DNA of 64,000 nt from an uncultured Lachnospiraceae bacterium (lineage in GTDB: Bacteria > Bacillota > Clostridia > Lachnospirales > Lachnospiraceae), in NCBI GenBank assembly GCA_947625205.1, contig CANQNN010000011.1:24448-88447 (forward strand). Reading direction: 5' to 3'. Below the pieces are notes generated by a model that was not told the origin of the DNA, did no database searches, and saw only the letters and a list, made by a program, of their open reading frames with translations. Positions within the stretch are counted from its first letter, which is position 1; each line of letters opens with the position of its first letter. A program made the position numbers and the translations under genes. This document shows positions 44,061 through 52,650 of this stretch, piece by piece.

Positions 44061-45596
44061 ATGGGAATTACATCTTTTTATTTTTTGTGTTTTTTTGCGG
44101 TCATATTCATATTGTACTATCTGATCCCCGGGAAGCTGCAGTGGGAGCTGCTGCTTGTGTGCAGCGTGCTGTATTACCTGAGTACCGGGAATGCTGTGCT
44201 GATCCTGTATCCGGTCGCTTCGGTGACGGCATGCTATGCGGGGATCCGGCTGCTGGCCGCGACGCCGGCCGAGCATGTCAGACGGCGGCGGGCTGCGCTG
44301 CTCCTGACGATCCTTGTCAATGTCGGCATTCTGGTGGTGTTAAAGTATGTGAATTTCGGCATTTATACGATCGACGGCATCGCCCGGCTGTTCGGAAGTT
44401 CCCGGACGCTCATCGAGAGCGTGGATTTTCTGGTCCCGCTTGGCGTGTCGTTCTATACGTTCTCGCTGCTGGGATATGTGGTCGATGTGTATTACGGCAT
44501 CGCGGAGCCGCAGCGCAATTATCTCAAGCTGATGCTCTACGGTCTTTATTTTCCGACGATCATATCAGGGCCGATTCTGAAATACAGAGAGCATGGCGGA
44601 CAGTTTTTTGAGCCGCATCCCTTTGACTATCGCCGGGTGACGCGGGGACTGCAGCGCATGGCGTGGGGCTTTTTTAAGAAGCTGGTGATTGCGGAGCGGC
44701 TGGGTGTGCTGGTAGATACAGTCTATGAGAGTTATGGGGATCATCCGGGTGCATTTATCTGGATCGCCACGGCATGCTACGCTTTCCAGCTCTACACGGA
44801 CTTTTCGGGCTGCATGGATATCGTGCTCGGTATGTCGGAGAGTTTCGGCATCATTTTGCCGGAAAATTTTCAGACGCCTTTCTTTGCGAAGAGCATCTCG
44901 GAGTACTGGCGCAGGTGGCATATCACGCTGGGCGTGTGGATGAAAGAATATGTGTTCTACCCGCTGCTCAGGACGAAATTTTTCACCGGACTGAATCGGT
45001 CATGGCGGGAAAGCTTCGGCAAAAAGAAAGGAAAGCAGTACGCGACTTTTGCGGCGATGTTCCTGTTATGGCTGACGGTGGGTATCTGGCATGGGGGCGA
45101 CTGGAAATTTGTCATCGGCTCCGGGCTGCTGCACTGGTTCTATATCGTGGCGGAGGAGCTTCTGGAAGCGCCGTGTACCCGTCTTATGGAGAAATGCCGC
45201 ATCAATGCCAAGGGAAGCCTTGTGAATGCGGTGCGCATAGGCAGGACTTTTTTCCTTGTGTGCATCGGCGATCTGTTCTTCCGTGCCGCGTCGCTCAGCG
45301 ACGCTTTCGCGATGCTCGGACAGGCGGTATCGGTGTGGAATCCCTCCGTGCTGTGGGACGGCTCGCTTTTGACACTGGGGCTTCAGTGGACGGAGCTTGT
45401 GATCTTAGCGGTTTCCCTGCTGATCCTGTGGGCTGTGTCGCTGTCTCAGAGAAAGGGACCGCTGCGGGACCGGATCGCGGTCATGCCGCTGCCGCTGCGG
45501 TGGGCCATATGGTATGCGCTGCTGTTTGCGGTGATCCTTTTCGGATGCTACGGGCCGGGGTACAGCGCGGGCGAATTTATTTATCAGGGATTCTAG
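44061..45596 (+). CDS. MBOAT family O-acyltransferase (second copy)
   Basis: A 511-residue polytopic protein. The start ITSFYFLCFFAVIFILYYLI is family-typical, FKKLVIAERLG and DFSGCMDIVLG follow, and TVGIWHGGDWKFVIGSGLLHW holds the catalytic His near residue 345. It differs from the 42406 copy, so a different acyl donor or acceptor is possible. No ribosome site is visible and the promoter -10 ends seven bases before ATG, so leaderless translation is possible. The start cannot be much further downstream because the conserved first segment begins at residue 2. Confidence 0.88.
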   Translation: MGITSFYFLCFFAVIFILYYLIPGKLQWELLLVCSVLYYLSTGNAVLILYPVASVTACYAGIRLLAATPAEHVRRRRAALLLTILVNVGILVVLKYVNFGIYTIDGIARLFGSSRTLIESVDFLVPLGVSFYTFSLLGYVVDVYYGIAEPQRNYLKLMLYGLYFPTIISGPILKYREHGGQFFEPHPFDYRRVTRGLQRMAWGFFKKLVIAERLGVLVDTVYESYGDHPGAFIWIATACYAFQLYTDFSGCMDIVLGMSESFGIILPENFQTPFFAKSISEYWRRWHITLGVWMKEYVFYPLLRTKFFTGLNRSWRESFGKKKGKQYATFAAMFLLWLTVGIWHGGDWKFVIGSGLLHWFYIVAEELLEAPCTRLMEKCRINAKGSLVNAVRIGRTFFLVCIGDLFFRAASLSDAFAMLGQAVSVWNPSVLWDGSLLTLGLQWTELVILAVSLLILWAVSLSQRKGPLRDRIAVMPLPLRWAIWYALLFAVILFGCYGPGYSAGEFIYQGF

Positions 45597-45663
45597 TAAA
45601 AGCCGCCGTTATGTGGTAGAATACTGATGTCGGTAACAATATATCTGAGAGGTGTGCGAGACA

Positions 45664-46599
45664 ATGGACAAGATAGCCGTTTTGATCCCGTGTTATAACG
45701 AAGAGAAAACGATCGCCAAGGTGGTGCAGGATGCGAGGGCGGCGCTGCCGGACGCTGTGGTCTATGTGTATGACAATAACTCCAAAGACCGCACGGTAGA
45801 GTTTGCAAGAGAAGCCGGCGCCGTCGTGCGCTATGAGTATATGCAGGGCAAGGGAAATGTGATCCGGCGTATGTTCCGCGAGATCGAAGCGGAGTGCTAT
45901 ATCATGGTGGACGGCGACGACACTTATCCGATGGAGTACGCCCGTGAGATGGCGGACAAGGTGCTGGCTCACAACGCGGACATGGTGGTGGGCGACCGTC
46001 TGTCTTCCACTTATTTTACGGAAAACAAGCGGCCCTTTCACAATTTCGGCAACACTGTTGTGCGCGGCAGTATCAATCGGCTGTTTGACTGCGATATCAA
46101 GGATATCATGACAGGATACCGCGCTTTCAGCTACGGTTTCGTCAAGACATTTCCGATACTGTCCACCGGTTTTGAGATAGAGACGGAGATGACGATCCAC
46201 GCGGTCTACAATCATCTGCAGATCGAGAACGTGGTCGTGGACTACCGCGACAGGCCGGAGGGAAGCGAGTCCAAGCTCAACACGTTCTCCGACGGCTTCA
46301 AAGTGCTCCATACGATCGTGAAGCTGTACAGAGACTATAAGCCGATGCAGTTCTTCGGGATCTGCTCGGCCGTGCTCGCGGTCATCGCGGTCGCGCTGTT
46401 CATACCGATCCTGATCGCGTATATTGAGACGGGGCTGGTGCTCCGCTTTCCGACCTTATTTGTTTGCGGCTTTATCGGACTGGCCGCCGTCCAGTCGTTG
46501 TTTGCAGGGCTGATCCTGTCCAATATGGCGTTGAAAAACAGAAGGGATTTCGAGTACCGCCTGACGCTGGTGACGAGGAGAGTCAACCATGTGGAATGA
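45664..46599 (+). CDS. GT2 glycosyltransferase, DPM1-like with C-terminal membrane segments
   Basis: About 311 residues. IAVLIPCYNEEKTIAKVV opens the fold, VDGDDTYPMEYAREM holds the metal site, GDRLSSTYF and STGFEIETEM are typical of the undecaprenyl-phosphate glycosyltransferase branch, and hydrophobic segments at about 225-250 and 260-290 anchor it. ATG 45664 has AGAGGTG nine bases upstream; the in-frame TTG/GTG-type start at 45652 has none. This is the third such transferase in the window. Confidence 0.85.
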   Translation: MDKIAVLIPCYNEEKTIAKVVQDARAALPDAVVYVYDNNSKDRTVEFAREAGAVVRYEYMQGKGNVIRRMFREIEAECYIMVDGDDTYPMEYAREMADKVLAHNADMVVGDRLSSTYFTENKRPFHNFGNTVVRGSINRLFDCDIKDIMTGYRAFSYGFVKTFPILSTGFEIETEMTIHAVYNHLQIENVVVDYRDRPEGSESKLNTFSDGFKVLHTIVKLYRDYKPMQFFGICSAVLAVIAVALFIPILIAYIETGLVLRFPTLFVCGFIGLAAVQSLFAGLILSNMALKNRRDFEYRLTLVTRRVNHVE

Positions 46600-46843
46600 T
46601 CCCGCCGTCCGCTTTTGCGAATGTCTGCGTATATTTTCCGTTCTATCCGATATACTGTAATAGAGGTTTGCACAGACGGAAACGGAACGGAATTCTTAAG
46701 ATTTCCGGAATATTTTTTAAGATATCATGAGGGTTCTGTTCAAAGCGTTCAAAAAGTGGTATTCTGACTGCAGCAGATGAGCATGATGAAGATCTCATGG
46801 ATCATACATACCGTTGTAGGCAGCGGGAAAGGCAGGGTGAAAG

Positions 46844-47974
46844 ATGGAAGGCAGTAATAAGTCCGGAAAAAGGGGAAAGTTCAGCAATAACGGTCTGCTC
46901 CTTGCCGTACTGATCGGTTTCTGCATTCTGGCTATTATAGAGATCATCTACGGACAGGCGCGGATCAGGATGGAGAAGGAGAGACTGGAGCTGGAACAGG
47001 CGAATAACAAGGCTGTTCAGGAACTTCAAACGGAGTGGAACGATCTGAAGGGAGAGCCGAGCGTAGGCGCCGGATCCGCCGAGAAGGCGGGTGAGGAGCA
47101 GAGCGGCGGTACACCGGCCGGTACGGAGAAGACGCTGGTCAGTACGGGCGATTCCGTGTCAGCCGATTCTCTGTCCGAGAACGACAGCGCTTCCGGAGAC
47201 GATGAGAAGCAGTACGATATGCAGATCGTCTTCATGGGCGACAGCATTCTGGACAGTGATCGGGATTATGCGGGCGTGGCGTCTCTGATAGGGACCGAGT
47301 GCAACGCGATGGTGTACAATCTGGCCATAGGCGGCACGACGGCGGCCGTTCCTTATGATGAGTCGTACGCGTATGACAGCTGGAGTTCTCTCGGGCTGCT
47401 GGGTGTGGTCAACGCCATGATCGGGAATGTTGACGTGTCGCTGTTTGACAATTATAAGACTGCGCGTCTTTTGCGGGAATGCGATTTCTCCAAGACAGAC
47501 TATTTTGTGATAGAGTACGGCATCAACGATTTCCTGTGCGCCAAGATCCCGCGCACCAAATATCTGGCGGAAGGCGAGGTTCTGGATCTTGACGACCTGC
47601 ACACCTATAACGGCGCGTTGGACAGCGCGATATCGAAGCTGGTATCCAACTATCCGAACGCCAAGGTCATTGTCATAGGCCCCCATTACTGTCAGTTTTT
47701 CAGCGGCAGCACCTTTTTGGGAGATTCCTATACGACGGATTACGGGTATGGCACACTGTCGGAATTCTATGAAGGCGCCCGATATATCGCGGAGCAGCAC
47801 AGAAAGGATGGAGAAGACGTCCTCTTTTTTGACGCGATGGCGGACAGCGGTATTAATGCATATACCGCCGACAGTTATCTGGAAGACGGGATACACCTGA
47901 CCGAGGCGGGCAGACGGCAGTATGCCAGCTGCTTATCGAACCTGATCCTCAAGGATTTCTACCCCGAGGAGTAG
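46844..47974 (+). CDS. Membrane-anchored SGNH/GDSL hydrolase
   Basis: A 376-residue protein with one N-terminal membrane segment (LLLAVLIGFCILAIIEIIYG, about residues 18-37), a charged coiled segment, then a Ser/Glu/Gly-rich low-complexity linker (about 70-120). The SGNH blocks follow: FMGDSILDSDR (Ser nucleophile), YGINDFL (Gly/Asn block), and DGIHLTEAG (Asp-His). It likely acts outside the cell as a deacylase or acyltransferase on a surface glycan. The gap before it (46600-46843) holds no gene; a weak extended -10 (TGGTATTCT, 46757-46765) is present. A strong terminator follows. Confidence 0.85.
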   Translation: MEGSNKSGKRGKFSNNGLLLAVLIGFCILAIIEIIYGQARIRMEKERLELEQANNKAVQELQTEWNDLKGEPSVGAGSAEKAGEEQSGGTPAGTEKTLVSTGDSVSADSLSENDSASGDDEKQYDMQIVFMGDSILDSDRDYAGVASLIGTECNAMVYNLAIGGTTAAVPYDESYAYDSWSSLGLLGVVNAMIGNVDVSLFDNYKTARLLRECDFSKTDYFVIEYGINDFLCAKIPRTKYLAEGEVLDLDDLHTYNGALDSAISKLVSNYPNAKVIVIGPHYCQFFSGSTFLGDSYTTDYGYGTLSEFYEGARYIAEQHRKDGEDVLFFDAMADSGINAYTADSYLEDGIHLTEAGRRQYASCLSNLILKDFYPEE

Positions 47975-48009
47975 GGTTGCCACAGAAGAATACAGAGCAT
48001 GACCCGAAC

Positions 48010-48038
48010 GGGCTTACCGGTTGCGGTAAGCCCTTTTT
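48010..48038 (+). terminator. Intrinsic terminator after the SGNH hydrolase gene
   Basis: GGGCTTACC, loop GGTTGC, GGTAAGCCC, then TTTTT. A nine-pair G/C-rich stem with a U-run. It separates the transcript ending at 47974 from the FkbH gene. Confidence 0.88.
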
Positions 48039-48088
48039 GTTGCCGTGAGGGGACGATTGTGATACAATCAGTGGGACAGGAGACTTTT

Positions 48089-49876
48089 ATGAAAGAATTG
48101 GAATATCCCTTTGACAGCGAATATATCCTCAAAAGATCCAAGCAGATCAAACGCCGGCTTCTGGAGAACGGGACCGAGTTTCTGCACAAAAAGATAGCGG
48201 TTTTGGGAGGCAGCACGACGCATGACATTGTCAGGGTGTTGGAGCTGTTTTTGCTGAACCAAGGCATACAGCCGGAATTCTATGAGTCCGAATATGCGCA
48301 GTATTGGCAGGACGTCATGTTTGACAACCCGCTGTTGTCACGGTTTCAGCCGGATCTGATCTATATCCACACGTCCAACCGCAATATTGCAGAGTATCCT
48401 GCGCCGGGCATGGACGAGGAGCGAATCGAAGCTATGCTGGCGGAGCAGTATGAGCATTTTGCCGTGATGTGGGATAAGATCGCGGACAAGTACCGCTGCC
48501 CCGTGATCCAGAATAATTTTGAATATCCCTTCTACAGGATCATGGGCAATCGGGAGGCGGTGCTCCCGCAGGGACGCATCAGCTTTCTGAACAGGCTGAA
48601 CGAGAAGTTTTACCGCTATGCGAGAGAGCATGACGATTTCTATATCAATGATATCCATTATATGTCTGCCGCCTATGGTCTGGATAAGTGGGCGGATCCG
48701 TTCTACTGGCATATGTACAAGTATGCCGTGTGTATGCAGGCGATCCCGGATCTCGCTTACAATCTGTCCAATATCATGAAAGCCATATTCGGGAAAAACA
48801 AGAAAGCGCTTGTGCTGGATCTGGATAACACCCTGTGGGGCGGCATCGTGGGAGATGACGGCGTGGAGAATCTGGAGATCGGGCAGGAGACTTCCATGGG
48901 GCAGGTCTACGCCGAATTTCAGAGTTATATCAAAGCGCAGAAGGATATCGGCGTCATGCTCAACATCAACTCCAAAAACGAGTATGACAATGCGGTTGCC
49001 GGTTTGAATCACCCGGACGGGATCCTGCGCCCCGAGGATTTTATCCTAATCAAGGCAAATTGGGAGCCGAAGAGCCGCAATATCGCCGCCATTGCCGAGG
49101 AACTGAATATCCTGCCGGAAAGCCTTGTGTTCGTGGACGACAATCCGGCGGAGCAGGATATCGTAGGCGTGCAGATGCCCGGCGTGGCCGTGCCAAGGAT
49201 CGGGACGCCGGAGCAGTATATCAGAGTGCTGGATCACGCCGGCTTTTTTGAGGTGACGAACCTGTCGGAGGATGACCGGAAGCGCAGCGAGATGTACAAG
49301 GCAAATATGGAGCGGCAGCGGCAGCAGCGCAGCTTTGGGGACTACCGGGAATATCTGCGTTCGCTTGAGATGCGCGGAACGATACGCCCGTTTGAGCCGA
49401 TCTATATGGCGCGGATCGCACAGCTCACCAACAAGAGCAACCAGTTCAATCTGACCACAAAGCGTTATACGCAGAGCGATATCGAGGCGTTTGCGGCAAA
49501 TGAGGCGTATATCACCAGATACGGCAAATTGGAGGACAAGTTCGGCGACAACGGGGTGGTGTCTGTCGTGATCGGCAGGAAGGACGATGCCGAAAAGGCG
49601 CTTCATCTGGAACTGTGGCTGATGAGCTGCCGTGTGCTGAAGCGGGATATGGAGTATGCCATGATGGATTCTGTGGTGGCAGCGTGTCGCGGATGCGGGA
49701 TCGGGACGATATTCGGTTATTATTATCCCACCGCCAAGAATGCCATGGTAAAAGATTTCTACGGAACGATGGGCTTTGCCAAGATCAAACAGGCAGAAGA
49801 CGGCGGCACACTCTGGCGTTTCGATATCCCGGACGACTATGAGAATAAAAATACGGTGATCGCCGTGCATGCATAG
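48089..49876 (+). CDS. FkbH-like HAD-IIIC family protein (acyl-ACP loading)
   Basis: A 595-residue protein with three parts. Residues 1 to about 230 form an SGNH-like N-terminal domain typical of the family (IAVLGGSTTHDIVRVLELF). A HAD domain at about 235-390 has VLDLDNTLWGGIVGDDG with the nucleophile Asp. A GNAT-like C-terminal region (about 430-580) has LTNKSNQFNLTTKRY. FkbH proteins dephosphorylate 1,3-bisphosphoglycerate and load a glyceryl unit onto an acyl carrier protein. The ACP gene follows. ATG 48089 has GGAGAC upstream; the longer open frame from 47999 contains the terminator, so it is rejected. Confidence 0.88.
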   Translation: MKELEYPFDSEYILKRSKQIKRRLLENGTEFLHKKIAVLGGSTTHDIVRVLELFLLNQGIQPEFYESEYAQYWQDVMFDNPLLSRFQPDLIYIHTSNRNIAEYPAPGMDEERIEAMLAEQYEHFAVMWDKIADKYRCPVIQNNFEYPFYRIMGNREAVLPQGRISFLNRLNEKFYRYAREHDDFYINDIHYMSAAYGLDKWADPFYWHMYKYAVCMQAIPDLAYNLSNIMKAIFGKNKKALVLDLDNTLWGGIVGDDGVENLEIGQETSMGQVYAEFQSYIKAQKDIGVMLNINSKNEYDNAVAGLNHPDGILRPEDFILIKANWEPKSRNIAAIAEELNILPESLVFVDDNPAEQDIVGVQMPGVAVPRIGTPEQYIRVLDHAGFFEVTNLSEDDRKRSEMYKANMERQRQQRSFGDYREYLRSLEMRGTIRPFEPIYMARIAQLTNKSNQFNLTTKRYTQSDIEAFAANEAYITRYGKLEDKFGDNGVVSVVIGRKDDAEKALHLELWLMSCRVLKRDMEYAMMDSVVAACRGCGIGTIFGYYYPTAKNAMVKDFYGTMGFAKIKQAEDGGTLWRFDIPDDYENKNTVIAVHA

Positions 49877-49877
49877 G

Positions 49878-49906
49878 TTGCCAAATCGTGTAAAAACCTA
49901 TATAGT
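49878..49906 (+). promoter_or_regulatory. Sigma-A-type promoter for the acyl carrier protein gene
   Basis: TTGCCA at 49878-49883, 17 bases, TATAGT at 49901-49906, starting only two bases after the FkbH stop. It would allow ACP to be made separately from FkbH, in larger amount. Confidence 0.7.
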
Positions 49907-49930
49907 AGTACGAAGAAGGGAGAGATTCGG

Positions 49931-50173
49931 ATGAGCAGGGAAGAAGTGTTTGTAAAGCTGAACGAGGTGTTCCGCGACGTGTTTGACGACGAGAGTATTA
50001 CGGTGACAGATGCAACTACGGCGGATGATATCGAGGATTGGGATTCTCTGGAGCACATCAATCTGCTGGCGGCCGTGGAGCAGGAATTCGGCATGAAGTT
50101 CAACATGGGCCAGGTGGTATCCATGAAGAACGTGGGAGAGATGGCGGATATTATCATCGGCTGTCTTGGCTGA
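49931..50173 (+). CDS. Acyl carrier protein
   Basis: An 80-residue acidic protein of ACP size. The phosphopantetheine attachment site is the Ser of DWDSLEHINLL (about residue 39), followed by EFGMKFNM and a C-terminal helix. It probably carries the glyceryl or lactyl unit loaded by FkbH. Ribosome site AAGGGAGAG. The last 20 bases overlap the 3' end of the minus-strand VOC gene. Confidence 0.92.
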   Translation: MSREEVFVKLNEVFRDVFDDESITVTDATTADDIEDWDSLEHINLLAAVEQEFGMKFNMGQVVSMKNVGEMADIIIGCLG

Positions 50174-50564
50174 CATCCAGCAGCTCGATCATTCCCATAG
50201 ACGCGCTCGTCAGAAATACCACATTCCTGTCCCGCAGAGCGGGCGCGGGAGTGGGCGTATCGATGGAGAGAAAGCCGTTGGCGAGCAGGGTCTGATAGTC
50301 CTCGTCAAAGCTGCTTGTCTCATAGCAGATGTGATAGGGACAGTTCTTGTATTTTTTGAGCAGTCCGCTGACGACGGAGTCTTCCGATGCCGGAGACACC
50401 AGTTCTATGCGGTAATTGTCTTTTTCGAGAAAGCAGATGTTGACTTTGCGGATATCGTCGTATACCGTTTCCCGTGTGACGCGGTAGCCGAGAGCCTGAA
50501 AAGAGAGGATTGCCGCCTCCGTTTTTTTGACGAGATATCCGATGTGGTGAACTTTCAGTGTCAA
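50154..50564 (-). CDS. VOC superfamily (glyoxalase/methylmalonyl-CoA-epimerase-like) protein
   Basis: A 136-residue protein with the paired beta-alpha-beta-beta-beta layout of the VOC fold. Possible metal ligands are the His of VHHIGYLV, the Glu of YRIELVSPAS, the His of CPYHICYE and the Glu of GMIELLDV. The start is TTG 50564 with AAGGAGT upstream on the reverse strand; no ATG fits. It converges on the ACP gene. A role as epimerase of an ACP- or CoA-linked hydroxyacyl unit is a guess from context. Confidence 0.8.
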   Translation of the reverse strand: MTLKVHHIGYLVKKTEAAILSFQALGYRVTRETVYDDIRKVNICFLEKDNYRIELVSPASEDSVVSGLLKKYKNCPYHICYETSSFDEDYQTLLANGFLSIDTPTPAPALRDRNVVFLTSASMGMIELLDVSQDSR

Positions 50565-50626
50565 TATACAGTACTCCTTTTTGATGAAGGGTGTGCCGCG
50601 GACAGATCCTTGTCACGGCTTATACT

Positions 50627-50655
50627 ATTATATATGACCCGCGGGGTTTTGACAA
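50627..50655 (-). promoter_or_regulatory. Promoter for the VOC gene (reverse strand)
   Basis: On the reverse strand TTGTCA (50650-50655), 17 bases, TATAAT (50627-50632). A near-consensus sigma-A promoter, about 62 bases before the TTG start. Confidence 0.72.
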
Positions 50656-50701
50656 GGCGATACCGGCAGGGCCGTCTGCCGCAGAGCCGATGGGAGATAA
50701 A

Positions 50702-52189
50702 ATGGAGAAGAAATGCAAATATCTTACTTGGGCAAGTATACTGTTGTCCGTCGTTCTGCTGCTCCCGATCCTGTATCTTACTTTTGTGAACAGAGCGTCG
50801 GGGGACGATTACGGATACGGTGTTTACACGCGGGCCGCATGGCTTTCCACCCATTCTCTGATAGAGGTGGGAAAGGCGGTGTGGCGCACCGTAAAGCAGT
50901 TTTATGTAGGCTGGCAGGGGACCTGGTTCAGCATAGCGCTTTTCTCCCTGCAGCCGGAGGTGTTTCACGACGGCGCATATGTGATCGTGGCGGTCCTGAT
51001 GCTGGCGCTCTGGATCGGCAGCACGTTTTACCTGTTCAGGCAGGTCCTGTGCAGATACATGGGTTTTGGCAAGTGGAGTTATCGTTTCATTACGATCTGC
51101 TTTCTGATGATCGGCATAGAATTTATTCCGCGGCCGAAATCCGCCATCTTCTGGTTCAACGGCTGCGCGCATTACATGATTCCGTTTGCCATGTGTCAGG
51201 TGACGGCGGCGTGGCTTATGCGGTACTGTACGACGTATAAGAAGAAAATTCTGGGGGGGGGTATCATCCCTTTTATGGCGCTGCTCGGCGGCGCCAACTA
51301 TCAGGCGGCCCTCCTTGTGCTGATCTCGGCAGTTTATATCGGGGCGGCGGCGTGGCTTCTGCAGAAGGACAGGCGGGTCTTCCTTCTGGGGATTCCGATC
51401 GGGCTGGAGCTGATCGGACTGGCCGTGAGTTTCGCCGCGCCGGGCAATAAAGTCCGTGCCGGAGAAGATTTCGGATTTTCCGCCCTTGCGGCGCTGCAAA
51501 CGATCGGGCGATCCTTTGTGTGCGGACTGCAGGATATCGGCGGCTACGCAAAGGACAGGCCGCTGATCTTGGTGGGACTGCTTTTTCTCTTCGGCGTTTT
51601 GGTGGCTGCATGCCGCACACGGGAGAAAGGAGCCTCCTTCCGGCATCCGGTGCTGCTCGCCCTTATGCTGTTTTGTCTCTACAGCGCTATGCAGGCGCCT
51701 GCCATCTATGCGGGCGTGGACGTTTCGGGAGGTGTTCCGAATACCAACTATCAGGTGTTTTTGCTCACGGCGGCCGGTATACTGCTCATTCTGGCGCAGG
51801 TGACGACGGCGCACGGGCTGTGGGATAGGATACCGGCGGGGCTGCTGAGAGGGATAGTGATCGCGGGCATTGTATTTTGCGCTCTTTCGGTGCTTGTCTG
51901 GCGGAGCAGCATCAAGAGGAGCACATCTTATGTGTGCTTGGAATATATCACAAGCGGACAGGCGGCCGATTACAGGGAACAGATGAAGCTGCAGACGCGG
52001 CTGATGGAGGACGCGGATACGACGGATGTGGTCGTTCCGGGTATCAACGACATACAGGGGCCGCTGATGCACATGCCTGTGACCGAGGACAAGGAAGCCT
52101 GGACGAACACGGTAACGGCGCAGTTTTACGGCAAAAACAGCGTGGTCTCAATGGAACGGCCCAAGTGGCTGGAATTATACGGTGAATGA
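50702..52189 (+). CDS. DUF6056-like multi-spanning membrane protein with in-frame G9 tract
   Basis: About 495 residues and 11 or so membrane segments. The first outside loop has NRASGDDYGYGVYTR and then YVGWQGTWFSIALFSLQPEVF, like the protein at 11169; FNGCAHYMIPFAMCQV and GGANYQAALLVLIS follow. G9 at 51253-51261 encodes the GGG of KKILGGGIIP and is in frame (ON). GGGAG is five bases before ATG 50702. It overlaps the GtrA gene. As GtrA and GtrB need a membrane transferase partner, this protein could be the GT-C enzyme of such a trio; inferred. Confidence 0.75.
   Translation: MEKKCKYLTWASILLSVVLLLPILYLTFVNRASGDDYGYGVYTRAAWLSTHSLIEVGKAVWRTVKQFYVGWQGTWFSIALFSLQPEVFHDGAYVIVAVLMLALWIGSTFYLFRQVLCRYMGFGKWSYRFITICFLMIGIEFIPRPKSAIFWFNGCAHYMIPFAMCQVTAAWLMRYCTTYKKKILGGGIIPFMALLGGANYQAALLVLISAVYIGAAAWLLQKDRRVFLLGIPIGLELIGLAVSFAAPGNKVRAGEDFGFSALAALQTIGRSFVCGLQDIGGYAKDRPLILVGLLFLFGVLVAACRTREKGASFRHPVLLALMLFCLYSAMQAPAIYAGVDVSGGVPNTNYQVFLLTAAGILLILAQVTTAHGLWDRIPAGLLRGIVIAGIVFCALSVLVWRSSIKRSTSYVCLEYITSGQAADYREQMKLQTRLMEDADTTDVVVPGINDIQGPLMHMPVTEDKEAWTNTVTAQFYGKNSVVSMERPKWLELYGE
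51253..51261 (+). repeat. Poly-G tract, G9, inside DUF6056-like gene (ON)
   Basis: Nine G between AAAATTCT and TATCATCC. It is the only such tract beyond 32 kb, about 20 kb from the others, and sits in a homologue of a gene that carries a tract at 11555. Confidence 0.87.
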
Positions 52190-52650
52190 TGAAGAAAATA
52201 AAAGAATTGTATGTGACCTATAAAGATTTTATCATGGAAGTGATCCACTTCGGTATCGTGGGCGTGGCAAATACGCTGATGGGTCTGGTGATCATGGAGG
52301 TATTGTACAATCTGATCCACATGAATTACTGGCTTTCCAGCGGGATATCTTATTTCGTCGGCAGCGTGTTCTCTTATCATGCCAACGGAAAACTGACCTT
52401 CAAAGTGGAGCATAAGGACAGGTGGCTGCCGTGGCGTTTCGCCGTCAACATCATTGTGTGCTATCTTGTGGCTTTCGGTGTGGCCAAGCCGCTCGTGCGC
52501 CTCGCGCTCGCCTCGCAGTCCAAGGTGATCGTTGACAATGTGGCAATGGTCCTCGGCATGGGGATCTTTATCGTGATGAATTTCTTCGGGCAGAAGCTGT
52601 TCGTATTCCGCAGAAAAGGCTCGGCGGCAGGGGAAGGACAGGACAAATGA
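52186..52650 (+). CDS. gtrA: GtrA family membrane protein
   Basis: A 154-residue protein with four hydrophobic segments. IMEVIHFGIVGVANTLMGLV and SYFVGSVFSYHANGKLTF are GtrA signatures. GtrA proteins are thought to flip undecaprenyl-phosphate-linked sugars. It overlaps the genes on both sides by four bases, so all three are translationally coupled. ATG 52189 is an equal start. Confidence 0.9.
   Translation: MMKKIKELYVTYKDFIMEVIHFGIVGVANTLMGLVIMEVLYNLIHMNYWLSSGISYFVGSVFSYHANGKLTFKVEHKDRWLPWRFAVNIIVCYLVAFGVAKPLVRLALASQSKVIVDNVAMVLGMGIFIVMNFFGQKLFVFRRKGSAAGEGQDK

Noticed and set aside
47999..48088. N-terminal extension of the FkbH gene to 47999
   Set aside because: It contains the terminator hairpin at 48010-48038; ATG 48089 has a proper ribosome site and fits the family start.
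50581..50640. Plus-strand promoter for the gene at 50702
   Set aside because: TTGTCA at 50610 has no -10 at a proper distance; the good promoter here is on the reverse strand.
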